NCBI RefSeq assembly: GCF_001645105.1
Contig: NZ_LKEG01000054.1
Location: forward strand, 8,055-72,054
DNA: 64,000 nucleotides
Origin: Pseudomonas marginalis
GTDB lineage: Bacteria; Pseudomonadota; Gammaproteobacteria; Pseudomonadales; Pseudomonadaceae
Direction: 5' to 3'
Notes under the pieces: generated by a model
What the model was told of the DNA's origin: nothing
Database searches by the model: none
What the model saw: the letters and a program-made list of their open reading frames with translations, nothing else
Part shown: in pieces, positions 1-8,462 of the stretch
Position numbering within the stretch: position 1 is the stretch's first letter
Layout: every line of letters starts with the position of its first letter
Made by a program: the position numbers and the translations under genes

Positions 1-210
1 GGCCATGGTCTGCTCGCCGATCTGCAGCGTGCCACTGCTGGGGGTGTAGGCGCCGCCAAGGATTTTCAGCAGGGTCGACTTGCCTGCGCCGTTTTCGCCC
101 ATCAACGCGTGCACCTCACGCGGCCGCGCTTCAAAGCTGATCTGCGCCAGCGCTTTCACACCGGGAAATTCCTTGCCGATGCCATTGAAGCGCAAGGCCG
201 CGCCGGTCAT
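1..210 (-). CDS. araG: L-arabinose ABC transporter ATP-binding protein AraG (N-terminal part, cut by window edge)
   Basis: Only the first 70 codons are inside the window; the gene runs off the left edge. The peptide carries a Walker A loop GENGAGKST near residue 39, preceded by the strand/loop typical of sugar-importer ATPases of the AraG/RbsA/MglA class, which hydrolyse ATP on the cytoplasmic face to drive sugar uptake. Its ATG overlaps the TGA of the upstream binding-protein gene in an ATGA arrangement, so the two are translationally coupled. The arabinose assignment comes from the AraF-like neighbour; a closely related sugar is possible. Confidence 0.85.
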   Translation of the reverse strand, partial: MTGAALRFNGIGKEFPGVKALAQISFEARPREVHALMGENGAGKSTLLKILGGAYTPSSGTLQIGEQTMA

Positions 211-1187
211 TTCCACAGCCCGATTTTGGTCAGTTCTTCCTGGAAGTTGGCGCGGGTAATCAGAGTCACCTCGTCCATCGCGGTGTACTTGGCGGGCTCT
301 TTACCGGTGGTGACCCACTCGTACATCGCCAGCGCCGTGTTGTAACCCTCGATATGCGGACTAGGCAGCATCGAGCCGAAGAAACCGCTGTCGGCTTTCT
401 TCAATTCGCCGATGGCGTCGGTGCCATTGATGCCGATACCGATCACGTTGGCGGCTTTGAAGCCGGCGCTTTCGGTGGCGCGCACGCCGCCAAGCACGGT
501 GTTGTCATTCATGCCGCCGATGATCAGGTTTTTCGCGCCGCTGGGCAGCTTGACCAGGGCCGAGTTGGTGGCGTCCATGCTGCCGGGAACATCCAGGGTC
601 TTGAGGGCGGCGGTCAGGATGTGGTCCTTGGGAATCCCCGCCTCTTCAAGGGATTTGATCGAACCGTCGGTGCGTTTTTTGCCGGTGTCGAGTTCGTTAT
701 AGGTGTTGATCACGGCGTAGGTGTCTTTCCAGTCCCAGCCACGCTTTTTCGCTTCGGCGGCCATGGCCGCGCCCTGCTTCTGGCCCACTTCGAACGCGGC
801 CATGCCCAGGTAGGGCACGTCTTCCATGAAGTTGCCTTTGGCATCGACAAAGCGGTCATCCACCGCCATTACCTTGAGGCCATTGACCTTGGCTTTGGCA
901 ACGATGGCCGGGCCGAGGGACACGTCAGGCGGGCAGATCACAAAGCCTTTCGCGCCATTGGCGGCCAGGCTGTCGATGGCCGAGAGGGTCTTCTCACCAT
1001 CCGGTACGGCGATCTTGATCACGGTAAAACCATGTTCCTTGCCGGCTTTTTCGGCGAAGGCCCACTCCGTCTGGAACCAGGGTTCTTCGGCCTGTTTGAC
1101 CAGGAAACCGATCTTCACTTCTTCGGCGAACGCAACGCCGCTGAACGCCATCGCAAGCGCCAGGGCGCCTAGGGTCTTCTTGAACAT
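207..1187 (-). CDS. araF: L-arabinose-binding periplasmic protein AraF
   Basis: Predicted 326-residue periplasmic sugar-binding protein of the AraF type (peripla_BP, ribose/arabinose class) that delivers sugar to the AraGH membrane complex. A Sec signal peptide ([20 protein letters not shown]) ends at an AFA-E cleavage site and is followed by the typical start [20 protein letters not shown] place the start at ATG 1187, not at the in-frame ATG 12 bases upstream, because the GAGGTGG ribosome-binding site lies over that earlier codon. It precedes araG with a 4-base overlap. The close match to AraF features ([34 protein letters not shown]) makes arabinose the likeliest ligand; galactose or fucose cannot be excluded. 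Confidence 0.88.
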   Translation of the reverse strand: MFKKTLGALALAMAFSGVAFAEEVKIGFLVKQAEEPWFQTEWAFAEKAGKEHGFTVIKIAVPDGEKTLSAIDSLAANGAKGFVICPPDVSLGPAIVAKAKVNGLKVMAVDDRFVDAKGNFMEDVPYLGMAAFEVGQKQGAAMAAEAKKRGWDWKDTYAVINTYNELDTGKKRTDGSIKSLEEAGIPKDHILTAALKTLDVPGSMDATNSALVKLPSGAKNLIIGGMNDNTVLGGVRATESAGFKAANVIGIGINGTDAIGELKKADSGFFGSMLPSPHIEGYNTALAMYEWVTTGKEPAKYTAMDEVTLITRANFQEELTKIGLWK

Positions 1188-1219
1188 GAACCACCTCATT
1201 CTTGTTATTGGAAAACGAT

Positions 1220-2041
1220 TTAGTCGTGGTACATCACCGACCGCCCGCCATCGATCATCAGGCAGGTGGCATTGATAAAGGGCGCCTCGTCGGTCGCCAG
1301 GAACAGCGCAGTCATCGCCACTTCAATCGGCTGGCCGATGCGCTTGGGCGGGTGCAGGTCGAACGCGCGCTGGCGCTCGGCCTGGGGGTCGGGGAAAGCG
1401 TTCCAGTAGTCGACGTTGAGCTGGGTTTCGATGTAGCCCGGCGCGATGGCATTCACGCGAATGCCCTTGGGCGCGTATTCAATGCCGAGGGCACGCGTGA
1501 GGCCGAGCAGGCCGTGCTTGGCGACGGGATATGGAAAGCAGCCGGGAATGATGTGACTGGAATGGGTGGAGGCAATATTGATGATGTTGCCGATGCCCTG
1601 CTCGATCATGTGCGGCAGCACCGTGCGGCAACCGTACCAGGCGCCGTCGAGGTCGATGGCGAAGCAGCGGTGCCAGTCCTCGTCAGTCATTTCCAGCGGG
1701 TCGCGGAACACGTTGACGCCGGCGCAGTTGACCAGCACGTCCACGCGGCCGAAGCGCTCGATGGCGAGGTTCACCAGCGACTGCCATTGCTCTTTGGAGG
1801 TGATATCGACGGCTTGCGCGTAGATATCGGCACCGCGTTCGCGCCAGTGGGCGGCGACTTGTGCGACTTTGTCGCCTTGGATATCCGCGATTACCAACTG
1901 AGCCTGTTGGGCCTGAAAACACGCGACGATGGCCTCGCCAATGCCTTGGGCGGCGCCGGTGATGATCACCACTTTGCCTTTGAGGCGCTCGCCGTAGGTT
2001 GGCTCGGGCACGGCGGGAAGTGACAACGGTTGTGCCTGCAT
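1220..2041 (-). CDS. SDR-family oxidoreductase, probable sugar (L-arabinose-type) 1-dehydrogenase
   Basis: A 273-residue classical short-chain dehydrogenase: nucleotide-binding TGAAQGIG near residue 30, NCAG near 110, catalytic Ser in the NIASTHSS segment and a Tyr-x-x-x-Lys pair in YPVAK. The C-terminus ends with the usual INATCLMIDGG. It lies 32 bases upstream of araF on the same strand with its own AGGTGA ribosome-binding site, so it probably belongs to the sugar operon. Pseudomonads often degrade L-arabinose oxidatively without phosphorylation, and an NAD(P)-dependent SDR would fit the first step (arabinose to arabinonolactone). That substrate is inferred from context; the SDR fold alone does not show it. 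Confidence 0.75.
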   Translation of the reverse strand: MQAQPLSLPAVPEPTYGERLKGKVVIITGAAQGIGEAIVACFQAQQAQLVIADIQGDKVAQVAAHWRERGADIYAQAVDITSKEQWQSLVNLAIERFGRVDVLVNCAGVNVFRDPLEMTDEDWHRCFAIDLDGAWYGCRTVLPHMIEQGIGNIINIASTHSSHIIPGCFPYPVAKHGLLGLTRALGIEYAPKGIRVNAIAPGYIETQLNVDYWNAFPDPQAERQRAFDLHPPKRIGQPIEVAMTALFLATDEAPFINATCLMIDGGRSVMYHD

Positions 2042-2150
2042 CGCTTCACCTGTTTTATTTTTGGTAGTGAGTGCTGATGCAGCCGACTATAAACCCATCA
2101 TTTGAAATATCTCAATATATAAATTTGCATCCCATATTATGAGCAAAAGC

Positions 2151-2185
2151 AAAAAAAATGTGGGAGGGGCAAGCCCCTTCCCACA
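2151..2185 (-). terminator. REP-like hairpin used as terminator of the acetyltransferase gene
   Basis: A near-perfect inverted repeat (GTGGGAGGGGC / GCCCCTTCCCAC, about 2159-2185) has a run of eight A on its left side, which is a U8 tract on the minus strand. This is a good Rho-independent terminator for the leftward gene ending at 2215, and the stem sequence belongs to the REP family found elsewhere in the window. The remaining bases up to the SDR start (2042-2150) are AT-rich and may contain the promoter of the sugar operon, but I see no convincing -35/-10 pair. Confidence 0.7.
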
Positions 2186-2214
2186 GTTGATCTTCAGTGT
2201 TTGAAGACAGGGGG

Positions 2215-2694
2215 TTAGCCCAGTGCAAAGTCGCGCAGCGCATCACCCTCCATGCGATAGCGCACCCACTCCTCCTGCGGCTGGGCGCCGATGGATTTGT
2301 AGAAGGCAATCGCCGGCTCGTTCCAGTCCAGCACGCTCCACTCAAAGCGGCCGCAGCCGTTATCGAAGGCGATCTTCGCCAGGTGGCGCAACAGCTTCTT
2401 GCCCGCCCCGCCGCCGCGCTGTTCCGGGTTGATGTAGAGGTCTTCCAGGTACAGGCAATTACTGCCCAGCCACGTGGAATAGCTGAAAAAGAACACCGCA
2501 AAACCAATCGGCACGTCATCGCGCGAGCAGATCAGGCCATGGGCGGTGGCGCCCTCGCTGAACAGGCTGCGCTCAATGTCCACCACACTGGCGATCACTT
2601 CGTGCCGGGCCTTCTCGTACTCGGCCAGCTCAGTGATGAACGTCAGGATCTGCGCAGCATCGCTGGGCACGGCGGGGCGAATCTGGATGGTCAT
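2215..2694 (-). CDS. GNAT-family N-acetyltransferase (SSAT-like)
   Basis: A 159-residue Gcn5-related acetyltransferase. The acetyl-CoA pyrophosphate-binding motif A is visible as EQRGGGAGKKLLRHL near residue 92, after LYLEDLYI, and motif B is seen in EWSVLDWNEPAIAFYKSIGA. The LYLEDLYI-x-PEQRG...VLDWN pattern is characteristic of the spermidine/spermine and thialysine acetyltransferase (SSAT1/SSAT2) branch, so a small amine or amino acid substrate is plausible but not proven. The gene stands alone, ends at the REP-like terminator, and has a weak ribosome-binding site. No paralogue or partner is nearby. Confidence 0.85.
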   Translation of the reverse strand: MTIQIRPAVPSDAAQILTFITELAEYEKARHEVIASVVDIERSLFSEGATAHGLICSRDDVPIGFAVFFFSYSTWLGSNCLYLEDLYINPEQRGGGAGKKLLRHLAKIAFDNGCGRFEWSVLDWNEPAIAFYKSIGAQPQEEWVRYRMEGDALRDFALG

Positions 2695-2884
2695 GGGCGA
2701 GCCTTGGCAATTTCAAAGCACACATACTAAGGCGCTTTCATGACGAGTTGCAGCGCAATTTCGTGGTCACCGGCACACAAAATCTTACAGGTGACACAAG
2801 ACCGTTCGTCGCCATCAAGGCACGAACACGAAACCAGGGCTGACCAATAGTAGGTAAGGACATTAATCATATGGAGACACCCTC

Positions 2885-3217
2885 ATGAAAAATTCCAAGT
2901 TTGCTGCCCTCGCCCTCACCGGCCTGTTGTCTGCTGCGTCGCTGAGCGCCTTTGCCGCCAGCTCGACCACCGGACCGACCGATCCAACGCCGGATGCCAC
3001 CACCGAATCGCAGAAATCCATGGGCACGGGCCTCGACACCAATGGTGGTGCGATCATCCAGCCGGGCGCCGATCCTCGCACCCAGGGCAATGACACCCAG
3101 CGCCAGGCGCCTGCCGCCGTCGGCAACGGCAAGATGGGCCCTGCGATCAATCAGCCGAACATCAACAAGGGCGATGATTCCAACGTCCCAGGTGCGCCAA
3201 AACAACCTGCGCCTTGA
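2885..3217 (+). CDS. Small exported Pro/Gly/Asn-rich protein of unknown function
   Basis: Encodes 110 residues. A clear Sec signal peptide (KNSKFAALALTGLLSAASLSA, cleavage likely after AFA) is followed by about 85 residues with almost no large hydrophobics, rich in Thr, Gly, Pro, Asn and Gln, which suggests a disordered periplasmic or secreted peptide. ATG 2885 has GGAGACACC just upstream. Such proteins are common in fluorescens-group genomes next to the following small gene (51 bases downstream, same strand). I do not recognise a domain and assign no function. The 190 bases upstream (2695-2884) separate it from the divergent acetyltransferase and should hold promoters for both. Confidence 0.7.
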   Translation: MKNSKFAALALTGLLSAASLSAFAASSTTGPTDPTPDATTESQKSMGTGLDTNGGAIIQPGADPRTQGNDTQRQAPAAVGNGKMGPAINQPNINKGDDSNVPGAPKQPAP

Positions 3218-3268
3218 TCCACCGACTGCAAGACGAACACCCGATCATTTCCCAGTGAAGAGGTACGC

Positions 3269-3535
3269 ATGAACGTCGACAAAGACCTTGAAAAAGAAGT
3301 CCTCACCCGCCTGCTGCACGCTCACCCCCATGGGTTGGGCAAGGAGGTGCTGGATAACTACCGCGGAGAGAAAGTGGTCGCCAGTGCCTTGGCATTTCTG
3401 CAAGACCGCGGGTTGATCAAGGATGGGCATGTGACCACCGACGACGCGGGTGAATACGCGTTGAATTTGCCGATCAAGCTGACTGCGTCGGGTGTGGATG
3501 AGGCGCGCAAGCTGGAGTCTGAAACCAGCCAGTAG
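3269..3535 (+). CDS. Conserved small hypothetical protein, winged-helix-like
   Basis: An 88-residue cytoplasmic protein starting at ATG 3269 behind GAAGAGG. The sequence reads as short helices followed by a strand turn (KEVLTRLLHAHP, VVASALAFLQDRGLIKDGHVTTDDAGEYAL, PIKLTASGVDEARKLES). This resembles the winged-helix layout of small MarR/PadR-like or DUF proteins in which 'LxxRGLI' precedes the wing. No DNA-binding role is shown. It probably shares a transcript with the exported protein 51 bases upstream and is followed by a REP palindrome. Confidence 0.7.
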   Translation: MNVDKDLEKEVLTRLLHAHPHGLGKEVLDNYRGEKVVASALAFLQDRGLIKDGHVTTDDAGEYALNLPIKLTASGVDEARKLESETSQ

Positions 3536-3550
3536 CCTTTCTAATGAGCT

Positions 3551-3584
3551 AAATGTGGGAGGGGGCTTGCCCCCTCCCACATTT
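3551..3584. repeat. REP palindrome between convergent genes
   Basis: A perfect 15-bp inverted repeat with a CTTG loop (AAATGTGGGAGGGGG arm). It lies between the convergent ends of the small hypothetical gene and the PfkB kinase gene and could terminate both. It is the full-length version of the REP unit repeated in at least seven other places in the window. Confidence 0.85.
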
Positions 3585-3595
3585 CTCGACTGTAT

Positions 3596-4513
3596 TTACT
3601 GCTCGAGTAGGGCATCGACTTCGGCGGTGCCAGGGGACGTGGCCGGGCCCCAACGCGTCACGGCCAGTGCCGCCGCCGCATTCGCCCGCTGTGCCGCTTG
3701 AGCGGGTGCCAGGCCATTGGCCAACCCTGCTATAAACACACCAGCATGGGCATCCCCTGCGCCGTTGCTGTCTACCGCCCTCACCTTAAAGCCCGGTACA
3801 TGTTCCGCCTGGCCCTCGCGGCTGACCCAGCAACCGTTCGGCCCATCACGCACCACCAGCAAAGCGTTTGCGGGCAGGCGACGATTGAGATCGACCAGCG
3901 CCTGCGCCACCGTACCCGCACCGGTAAACGCCTGCGCTTCCGGACCGTTGCTGGTCCAGATATCAATACGCGGCAACAACGCCACCATCAGCCCCGAATC
4001 CGGTGCCTTGACCAGCGGCCCCGGGTCGAACACCACAGTGATCTCACGCGGTAGCGCCAAGAGCCAATCGAGCAACGCCTGTGCCTTGCCTTCCAGCAAT
4101 AAGCTGTAGCCGCTGACGTACACATAATCGTCCGATTGCGGCAGCACGCCCGCCAAGTCCTCGGCGCTCAAATCACCTTCGGCGCCGATATGGGAAATGA
4201 ACGTGCGCTCAGTGGTGGCCTCGGTCAGCGACACACACAAGCCGGTGTCTTTATCCGTGCTGGGCGCCTGGGCCATCTCCACGCCCTCGGCCTGCATCGC
4301 CGCTCGCGCCAGGTCGCCGAAGCGCCCGTTGCCATGACGCCCCAGGTAGACCACCGGCAACCCATTACGCCGCGCGGCGGCCATTACGTTAAAGCCACCG
4401 CCGGCCTCGAAACTGGCCGATTGCGCGAGCACGTCGCCGCCGGTGGCGGGCAAGGTATCGAGGGCCATGACCAGGTCGACGATGACCTGGCCGGTGTGCA
4501 GCAATCTAGACAT
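3596..4513 (-). CDS. PfkB-family carbohydrate kinase (YegV-like)
   Basis: A 305-residue ribokinase/PfkB-family protein. The N-terminal substrate lobe has GGGFNVMAAARRNG (PfkB signature 1), and the C-terminal motif is DSNGAGDAHAGVF (signature 2, usually DTxGAGD), whose Asp is the catalytic base and whose GAGD forms the anion hole. It would transfer phosphate from ATP to a sugar or nucleoside in the cytoplasm. It is the last gene of a four-gene operon and its ATG lies inside the end of the NCS1 permease gene (8-base overlap). Together with the permease, the ADP-ribosylglycohydrolase and the GntR regulator, the set matches the gene content of E. coli yegTUVW. The phosphorylated sugar is unknown; ribose or a ribose-like sugar is inferred. 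Confidence 0.82.
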   Translation of the reverse strand: MSRLLHTGQVIVDLVMALDTLPATGGDVLAQSASFEAGGGFNVMAAARRNGLPVVYLGRHGNGRFGDLARAAMQAEGVEMAQAPSTDKDTGLCVSLTEATTERTFISHIGAEGDLSAEDLAGVLPQSDDYVYVSGYSLLLEGKAQALLDWLLALPREITVVFDPGPLVKAPDSGLMVALLPRIDIWTSNGPEAQAFTGAGTVAQALVDLNRRLPANALLVVRDGPNGCWVSREGQAEHVPGFKVRAVDSNGAGDAHAGVFIAGLANGLAPAQAAQRANAAAALAVTRWGPATSPGTAEVDALLEQ

Positions 4514-5972
4514 TAGCGCTCTCGACTAAAGCCGGGCGACGGTCAGACGCACCGCCCAGTACCGCATAAATCCCGCCGGCCACCAGGAAGGTGACGATCC
4601 AGCCCAGCCCGTTGTGGCCCAGCCAGGAGTCCGACAACGGCCCGGCGAACCAGATATTTTCGGCGGTGGTGCCGATGGTGGTGAAGCTGAAACCCAACAC
4701 GATCGCCACGGCCCAGGCACCGAACGCACGCCACTCCACGCCGCCGCGATACCAATAGGCGCTGCTGGGGCTGACGTCCAGCAGGTCCTTGGGGCTGTAG
4801 TAGTGACGGTGGATCAGGTCGACCACGAAGATACCGACCCACGCGGTAATCGGCACCGCCAGCAGCGAGATGAAGGTGATGAAGGGGCCGTAGAAACTGT
4901 CGGCGATCAGCATGAAGTAGATCGAGCCGGCGAAGATCGCCACGATGTCGACGATCACCGCATGCACGCGCTTGACCTTCAAGCCGAGGGTCAGCGTGGT
5001 GAGGCCGGCCGAGTACACCGACAGGTTGTTGGACAGCAGCAGCCCGCCGAACGCGGTGATCAGGTACGGCACCGCCATCCAGGTCGGCAGCATGTCGCGG
5101 ATCGCGATGATCGGGTCGGTGGCCGAGGCCAAGTCATTGTTGCCCACCGACAGCAGGCCGCCGAGGGTGATCAGCAACACCAGCGGAATGCCCGCACCAA
5201 ACGCGGCCGACGCCACCAGGCGCACCGCCTTGACGCTGCGGTGCTGGTAACGCGACATGTCGGCACCGGCGTTGGCCCAGCCAATACCCGTACCGGCGGC
5301 CATGGTGCCGACGCCGACGATCATCGCACTGAGCGGTGCCGGGGTAGCGTTGAACACTGCGCTCCAATCGATGGTGGCGCAGAGGAAACCGCCGACCAGG
5401 ATGTTCAAGGCGCCGAACACGTAGGTGGCCCACTTCTGGATCACCAGCAAGGTCGCGTGGCCCAGGCCGGAAACGGACAGGGTCAGCAACACAAAGATGG
5501 CGATGAAGATCAGCGTGAGGACCGGCGCGCTTTTCGCCTCTACCGGTGAACCGAACAGGATCGAACACAACGACAGCAGCACGAATGCGGCGGTGGTGGT
5601 GTTGACCGTTTCCCAGCCCAGCCGTGACATCAGCGACACCAACGTCGGGCCGATATTGCCACGCACACCGAAGATGGCGCGGGACAGCGTCAGGCTCGGG
5701 GCACGGCCGCGACGGCCGGCGATGGAGATGATGCCCACCACCGCAAAAGAACCAGCGGCGCCAAGGATCGCGACGATGACGGCCTGCCAGATGGCCAGGC
5801 CACGAAACGCGACCAGGGTTGCGCCAAGCGGCAAGCCGAGGATGCTGATGTTGGCCGCGAACCACACCCAGAACAATTGCAACGGGTGACCGTTGCACTC
5901 GGCCTCAGGGACCGGTTCGATGCCGCGCGTTTCCAATTGCCCGGCGCTTTGGCCGGAAGAGGTGCTGCTCAT
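4506..5972 (-). CDS. NCS1-family nucleobase/nucleoside:cation symporter
   Basis: A 488-residue integral membrane protein with about twelve hydrophobic segments. The early motif NGHPLQLFWVWFAANISILGLPLGATL and the later GWANAGADMSRYQ identify the purine-cytosine permease (NCS1) family, which takes up cytosine, purines, hydantoins, nicotinamide riboside-like compounds or thiamin precursors with H+ or Na+. ATG 5972 has AGGAG upstream. The gene sits between the hydrolase and the kinase and overlaps the kinase by 8 bases. In E. coli the corresponding position is held by YegT, an unrelated MFS nucleoside transporter, so this operon seems to have replaced the importer while keeping the enzymes. The exact substrate is not readable. 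Confidence 0.85.
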   Translation of the reverse strand: MSSTSSGQSAGQLETRGIEPVPEAECNGHPLQLFWVWFAANISILGLPLGATLVAFRGLAIWQAVIVAILGAAGSFAVVGIISIAGRRGRAPSLTLSRAIFGVRGNIGPTLVSLMSRLGWETVNTTTAAFVLLSLCSILFGSPVEAKSAPVLTLIFIAIFVLLTLSVSGLGHATLLVIQKWATYVFGALNILVGGFLCATIDWSAVFNATPAPLSAMIVGVGTMAAGTGIGWANAGADMSRYQHRSVKAVRLVASAAFGAGIPLVLLITLGGLLSVGNNDLASATDPIIAIRDMLPTWMAVPYLITAFGGLLLSNNLSVYSAGLTTLTLGLKVKRVHAVIVDIVAIFAGSIYFMLIADSFYGPFITFISLLAVPITAWVGIFVVDLIHRHYYSPKDLLDVSPSSAYWYRGGVEWRAFGAWAVAIVLGFSFTTIGTTAENIWFAGPLSDSWLGHNGLGWIVTFLVAGGIYAVLGGASDRRPALVESANV

Positions 5973-6062
5973 GATGGGTGCTCCTGGTGCCTGTATTGTT
6001 GTGGTTGTGGCAGAGAATCAAAGCGAAATGTCTATTCGGCCTCCATAACTCGACGCTATCGA

Positions 6063-6089
6063 ATGTGTGGGCTTGCTCGCTCCCACATG
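6063..6089. repeat. Shortened REP-like hairpin inside the operon
   Basis: TGTGTGGGCTTGCTCGCTCCCACAT forms an imperfect hairpin related to the REP units. It lies in the 131-base gap between the hydrolase stop (6104) and the permease start (5972), the only wide gap of this operon, and could stabilise or attenuate the mRNA there. Confidence 0.5.
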
Positions 6090-6103
6090 TTTGCCTGCGG
6101 CGC

Positions 6104-7105
6104 TTATCGCAATTTGAGCAACGCTTGAACCAACGGCTGCACATCTAGGCCATTGACTTGCTTGACCTGTTGGATCATCGCCTCAGGCCAGCACTGCATG
6201 CCCAGGCACGCACCGAGCATGGCGCCAAGAATCGCGGCGATGGTATCGGTGTCACCGCCAAGACTGGCCGCCAGGCACAGTGCTTCGAACGCATTCATCT
6301 CGCCCACCGCCACTTGCTGGGCCAGGGCAAACGACACCACCACCGACTCCTGGGAAGCCACGGAGGTGCCAATCAGTTCGTACAGCAGGTCGGCGAACAG
6401 GGCCTTGTCGCCGCTGCCGACGCTCAAGGTCCGTGCCCAACTGATGCGGGTGGAAATCCGCCCACCGGCGATCCAATGACCGTGGCCTTCCGCCTGCTGC
6501 GCGACGTGCGTGCCGATGTTCAGCGCTTCGCCCAGGTCCACGCCGTTGATACCGGCCGAGACCACCGCCGCCACCGCAGCAGCGCTGGAGATGCCCAATG
6601 TGGTGTTGTGGGTGACCTGGCACGCCTGGATCACCGCCTGGATAAACTGCACCGGGTCGCTGACATCGGCGGCAATACCCACTGGGGTGATACGCATCGC
6701 TGCGCCGTTGGTAGTGCCGTAGCGACCGGATTCTTCCGGTGTGTGCCCGGCGAGGATCATGTCGATCGCACGCTTGGTGGAGGGGCCGAGCAAGTCCTGG
6801 GAGCCCTTGGCGCGCATGACCGCTTCCCAGTCGATCAGGCGCTGGGCGAGCACGGTGGGTTCGATTTTGCCTTGGCCTTCCACCAGCAATTCGCCGACCA
6901 GGATCGCCTGCTCGGTGTCATCGGTGATGGAGCCCGCCGGCATGTTGGGCGCGATAGGCTGGTCGGCGTCGGCATCTTCAAGGCCGGTGATGGCACCGAA
7001 ACGCGCTCGGACTTGTTCGCGGCTCAGGGACTGGGTCGGCATGCCCAGGGCATCGCCCAACGCCAAGCCGTAGAAAGCGCCGAGGGCGCGATTATGCGGG
7101 GTCAT
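6104..7105 (-). CDS. ADP-ribosylglycohydrolase family protein (YegU-like)
   Basis: A 333-residue member of the ADP-ribosylglycohydrolase (ARH/DraG) superfamily, which uses two Mg2+ ions to cleave N-glycosidic bonds to ribose. The metal-binding residues are visible: GDALG near residue 17, SITDDTEQA near 59 and GGDTDT near 284. ATG 7105 overlaps the TGA of the GntR gene (ATGA), so the two are translationally coupled; the frame also stays open upstream but that part is antisense-like filler. In this operon a small-molecule N-glycoside is a more likely substrate than ADP-ribosylated protein, as proposed for E. coli YegU. That is inference from context. Confidence 0.85.
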   Translation of the reverse strand: MTPHNRALGAFYGLALGDALGMPTQSLSREQVRARFGAITGLEDADADQPIAPNMPAGSITDDTEQAILVGELLVEGQGKIEPTVLAQRLIDWEAVMRAKGSQDLLGPSTKRAIDMILAGHTPEESGRYGTTNGAAMRITPVGIAADVSDPVQFIQAVIQACQVTHNTTLGISSAAAVAAVVSAGINGVDLGEALNIGTHVAQQAEGHGHWIAGGRISTRISWARTLSVGSGDKALFADLLYELIGTSVASQESVVVSFALAQQVAVGEMNAFEALCLAASLGGDTDTIAAILGAMLGACLGMQCWPEAMIQQVKQVNGLDVQPLVQALLKLR

Positions 7106-7815
7106 TTCGAGTGTCCAAACTGGAGGTGCAGGCGAAAGTGCAGCGGGTCGAGCAAGCTTTCGACGTATTCCATGAAACGCTCGCGACGGTCGTAAGTCGT
7201 ACGCGAGGCCTTGAGGAACACCGTGCCTGCAGGGCGGCCAAGCAACTCGGCGTCTTCGTCGCTGAGCGGTTCGGCGCCGATCCACTGGTCACCTTCGGCG
7301 CCAACGTAGCCGTAGGCGGCCAGGGTGATGGTCAGGGAATCGTCGATCAGGCCAACCCGAGGCAGGCTTTCCAGGCCACCGGAAGCCGGCATCAGCGAGC
7401 GCTCCAGGGACACGGCCGTACCATCAGTGGTACGTCGCCGGCGGTCGAGCGCAATGAATTGGTCGCTGCCGAAACGGCTGAACAGGTCCGGGCGGGTCAC
7501 CGCTTCCAGGCGCAGGATGTCGGTGTTCACCCGCGCGCCGGTGTCGGCCAGGGCCTGAGCCCAGCCGCTGCGTTGGTCGAGCACCATGCCGTCAAAGGTG
7601 ACGATGGAGCCGACGCCGCTTTGGGTCGCGATGTAATTGCGCCGCTTGAGCTCGGCGAGGGCTTCGCGCAGGGTACCGCGGCTGACCGCGAACTCTTCGG
7701 CCAATTGGTGCTCGCCCGGCAGCAGGACACCGTCGGCCATCACCCCACCCTCGATACGGCGGATGAGCTCGTCGACGACGCGTTTTTTCTTATCAAATCG
7801 AACATGTCTAATCAT
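7102..7815 (-). CDS. GntR/HutC-type transcriptional regulator with UTRA domain (YegW-like)
   Basis: A 237-residue regulator. The N-terminal winged helix-turn-helix is clear (LLPGEHQLAEEFAVSRGTLREALAELKRRNYI, about residues 32-64), followed by a UTRA ligand-binding domain to the C-terminus (ALDRRRRTTDGTAVSLERSLMP...GTVFLKASRTTYDRRERFMEYVES). It heads the hydrolase/permease/kinase operon and should sense the imported compound. I prefer ATG 7815 to the TTG two codons upstream, although neither has a Shine-Dalgarno. A possible -35/-10 (TTGCTG, 17 bp, TTATCA at 7824-7852) would give an almost leaderless mRNA. The sequence around the start codon (TTGTACATGATTAGACATG) is partly symmetric and may be the operator. 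Confidence 0.85.
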   Translation of the reverse strand: MIRHVRFDKKKRVVDELIRRIEGGVMADGVLLPGEHQLAEEFAVSRGTLREALAELKRRNYIATQSGVGSIVTFDGMVLDQRSGWAQALADTGARVNTDILRLEAVTRPDLFSRFGSDQFIALDRRRRTTDGTAVSLERSLMPASGGLESLPRVGLIDDSLTITLAAYGYVGAEGDQWIGAEPLSDEDAELLGRPAGTVFLKASRTTYDRRERFMEYVESLLDPLHFRLHLQFGHSK

Positions 7816-7885
7816 GTACAAATTGATAACCGAAAGCGCCCGTTGGCAGCAAGCAAATTATTTCAGGAAGGAGAAAAAACCGGCT

Positions 7886-8446
7886 TCAGGGCTCCAGGCC
7901 GATGGGGAAAAACGTCCCGCCGCTCCAGACGCCAAGCCAGTTCTGACCGTTGATCGGACGGCTCACCGCCAGCTCCACCAACTGGTAGAACGCATTGCGA
8001 TGCACCAGGGCTTCAAGGTTGGTGCGCACCCGCAGGTAAGGGGCAGGCTCCTGGGTAACGGGGTCAATCACGACCCGCAGCGGGTGTTCCAGGCCAGCCT
8101 CGATCTGGTCGTCCACGTTGGTGGTGAAACGCAGCAACTGACCTTCGCCCTGCCCTTCAACCTCCAGAGTAACGGCGACAAACGGCGCGTCATCGACGGT
8201 GATACCGACTTTTTCTACGGGAGTGACCAGAAAGTAATCATCGCCATCGCGGCGAATGATGTTGGAGAACAACTTGACCATCGGCTTACGCCCGATCGGC
8301 GTGCCCTGGTAGAACCAGGTGCCATCACGGGCGATACGCATGTCGATATTGCCGCAGAAGTCCGGGTTCCACAGGTGCACCGGCGCCGGTCCTTTGCCTT
8401 TGGGCAGTTGGGCCAGCAAGTCGTTGGCCTTGGCGGAATCGGTCAT
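7886..8446 (-). CDS. DUF1285 family protein
   Basis: A 186-residue soluble protein matching the DUF1285 family as I remember it: PVHLWNPDFCGNIDMRIARDGTWFYQGTPIGRKPMVKLFSNIIRRDGDDYFLVTPVEK is the typical N-terminal domain. No catalytic role is known. It has an AGGAG ribosome-binding site 8 bases before ATG 8446 and starts 16 bases after the lipoprotein gene, so both are probably in one transcript. About 70 bases follow before the GntR gene on the same strand. Confidence 0.85.
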   Translation of the reverse strand: MTDSAKANDLLAQLPKGKGPAPVHLWNPDFCGNIDMRIARDGTWFYQGTPIGRKPMVKLFSNIIRRDGDDYFLVTPVEKVGITVDDAPFVAVTLEVEGQGEGQLLRFTTNVDDQIEAGLEHPLRVVIDPVTQEPAPYLRVRTNLEALVHRNAFYQLVELAVSRPINGQNWLGVWSGGTFFPIGLEP

Positions 8447-8462
8447 GGTGCTCTCCTAGTGC

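Noticed and set aside
1188-1199. Upstream ATG 1199 for araF
   Set aside because: The Shine-Dalgarno GAGGTGG for ATG 1187 overlaps it, and signal peptide shape favours 1187.
7816-7821. TTG 7821 as start of the GntR gene
   Set aside because: ATG 7815 two codons later is preferred; neither has a Shine-Dalgarno, so this remains open, but the protein is hardly changed.
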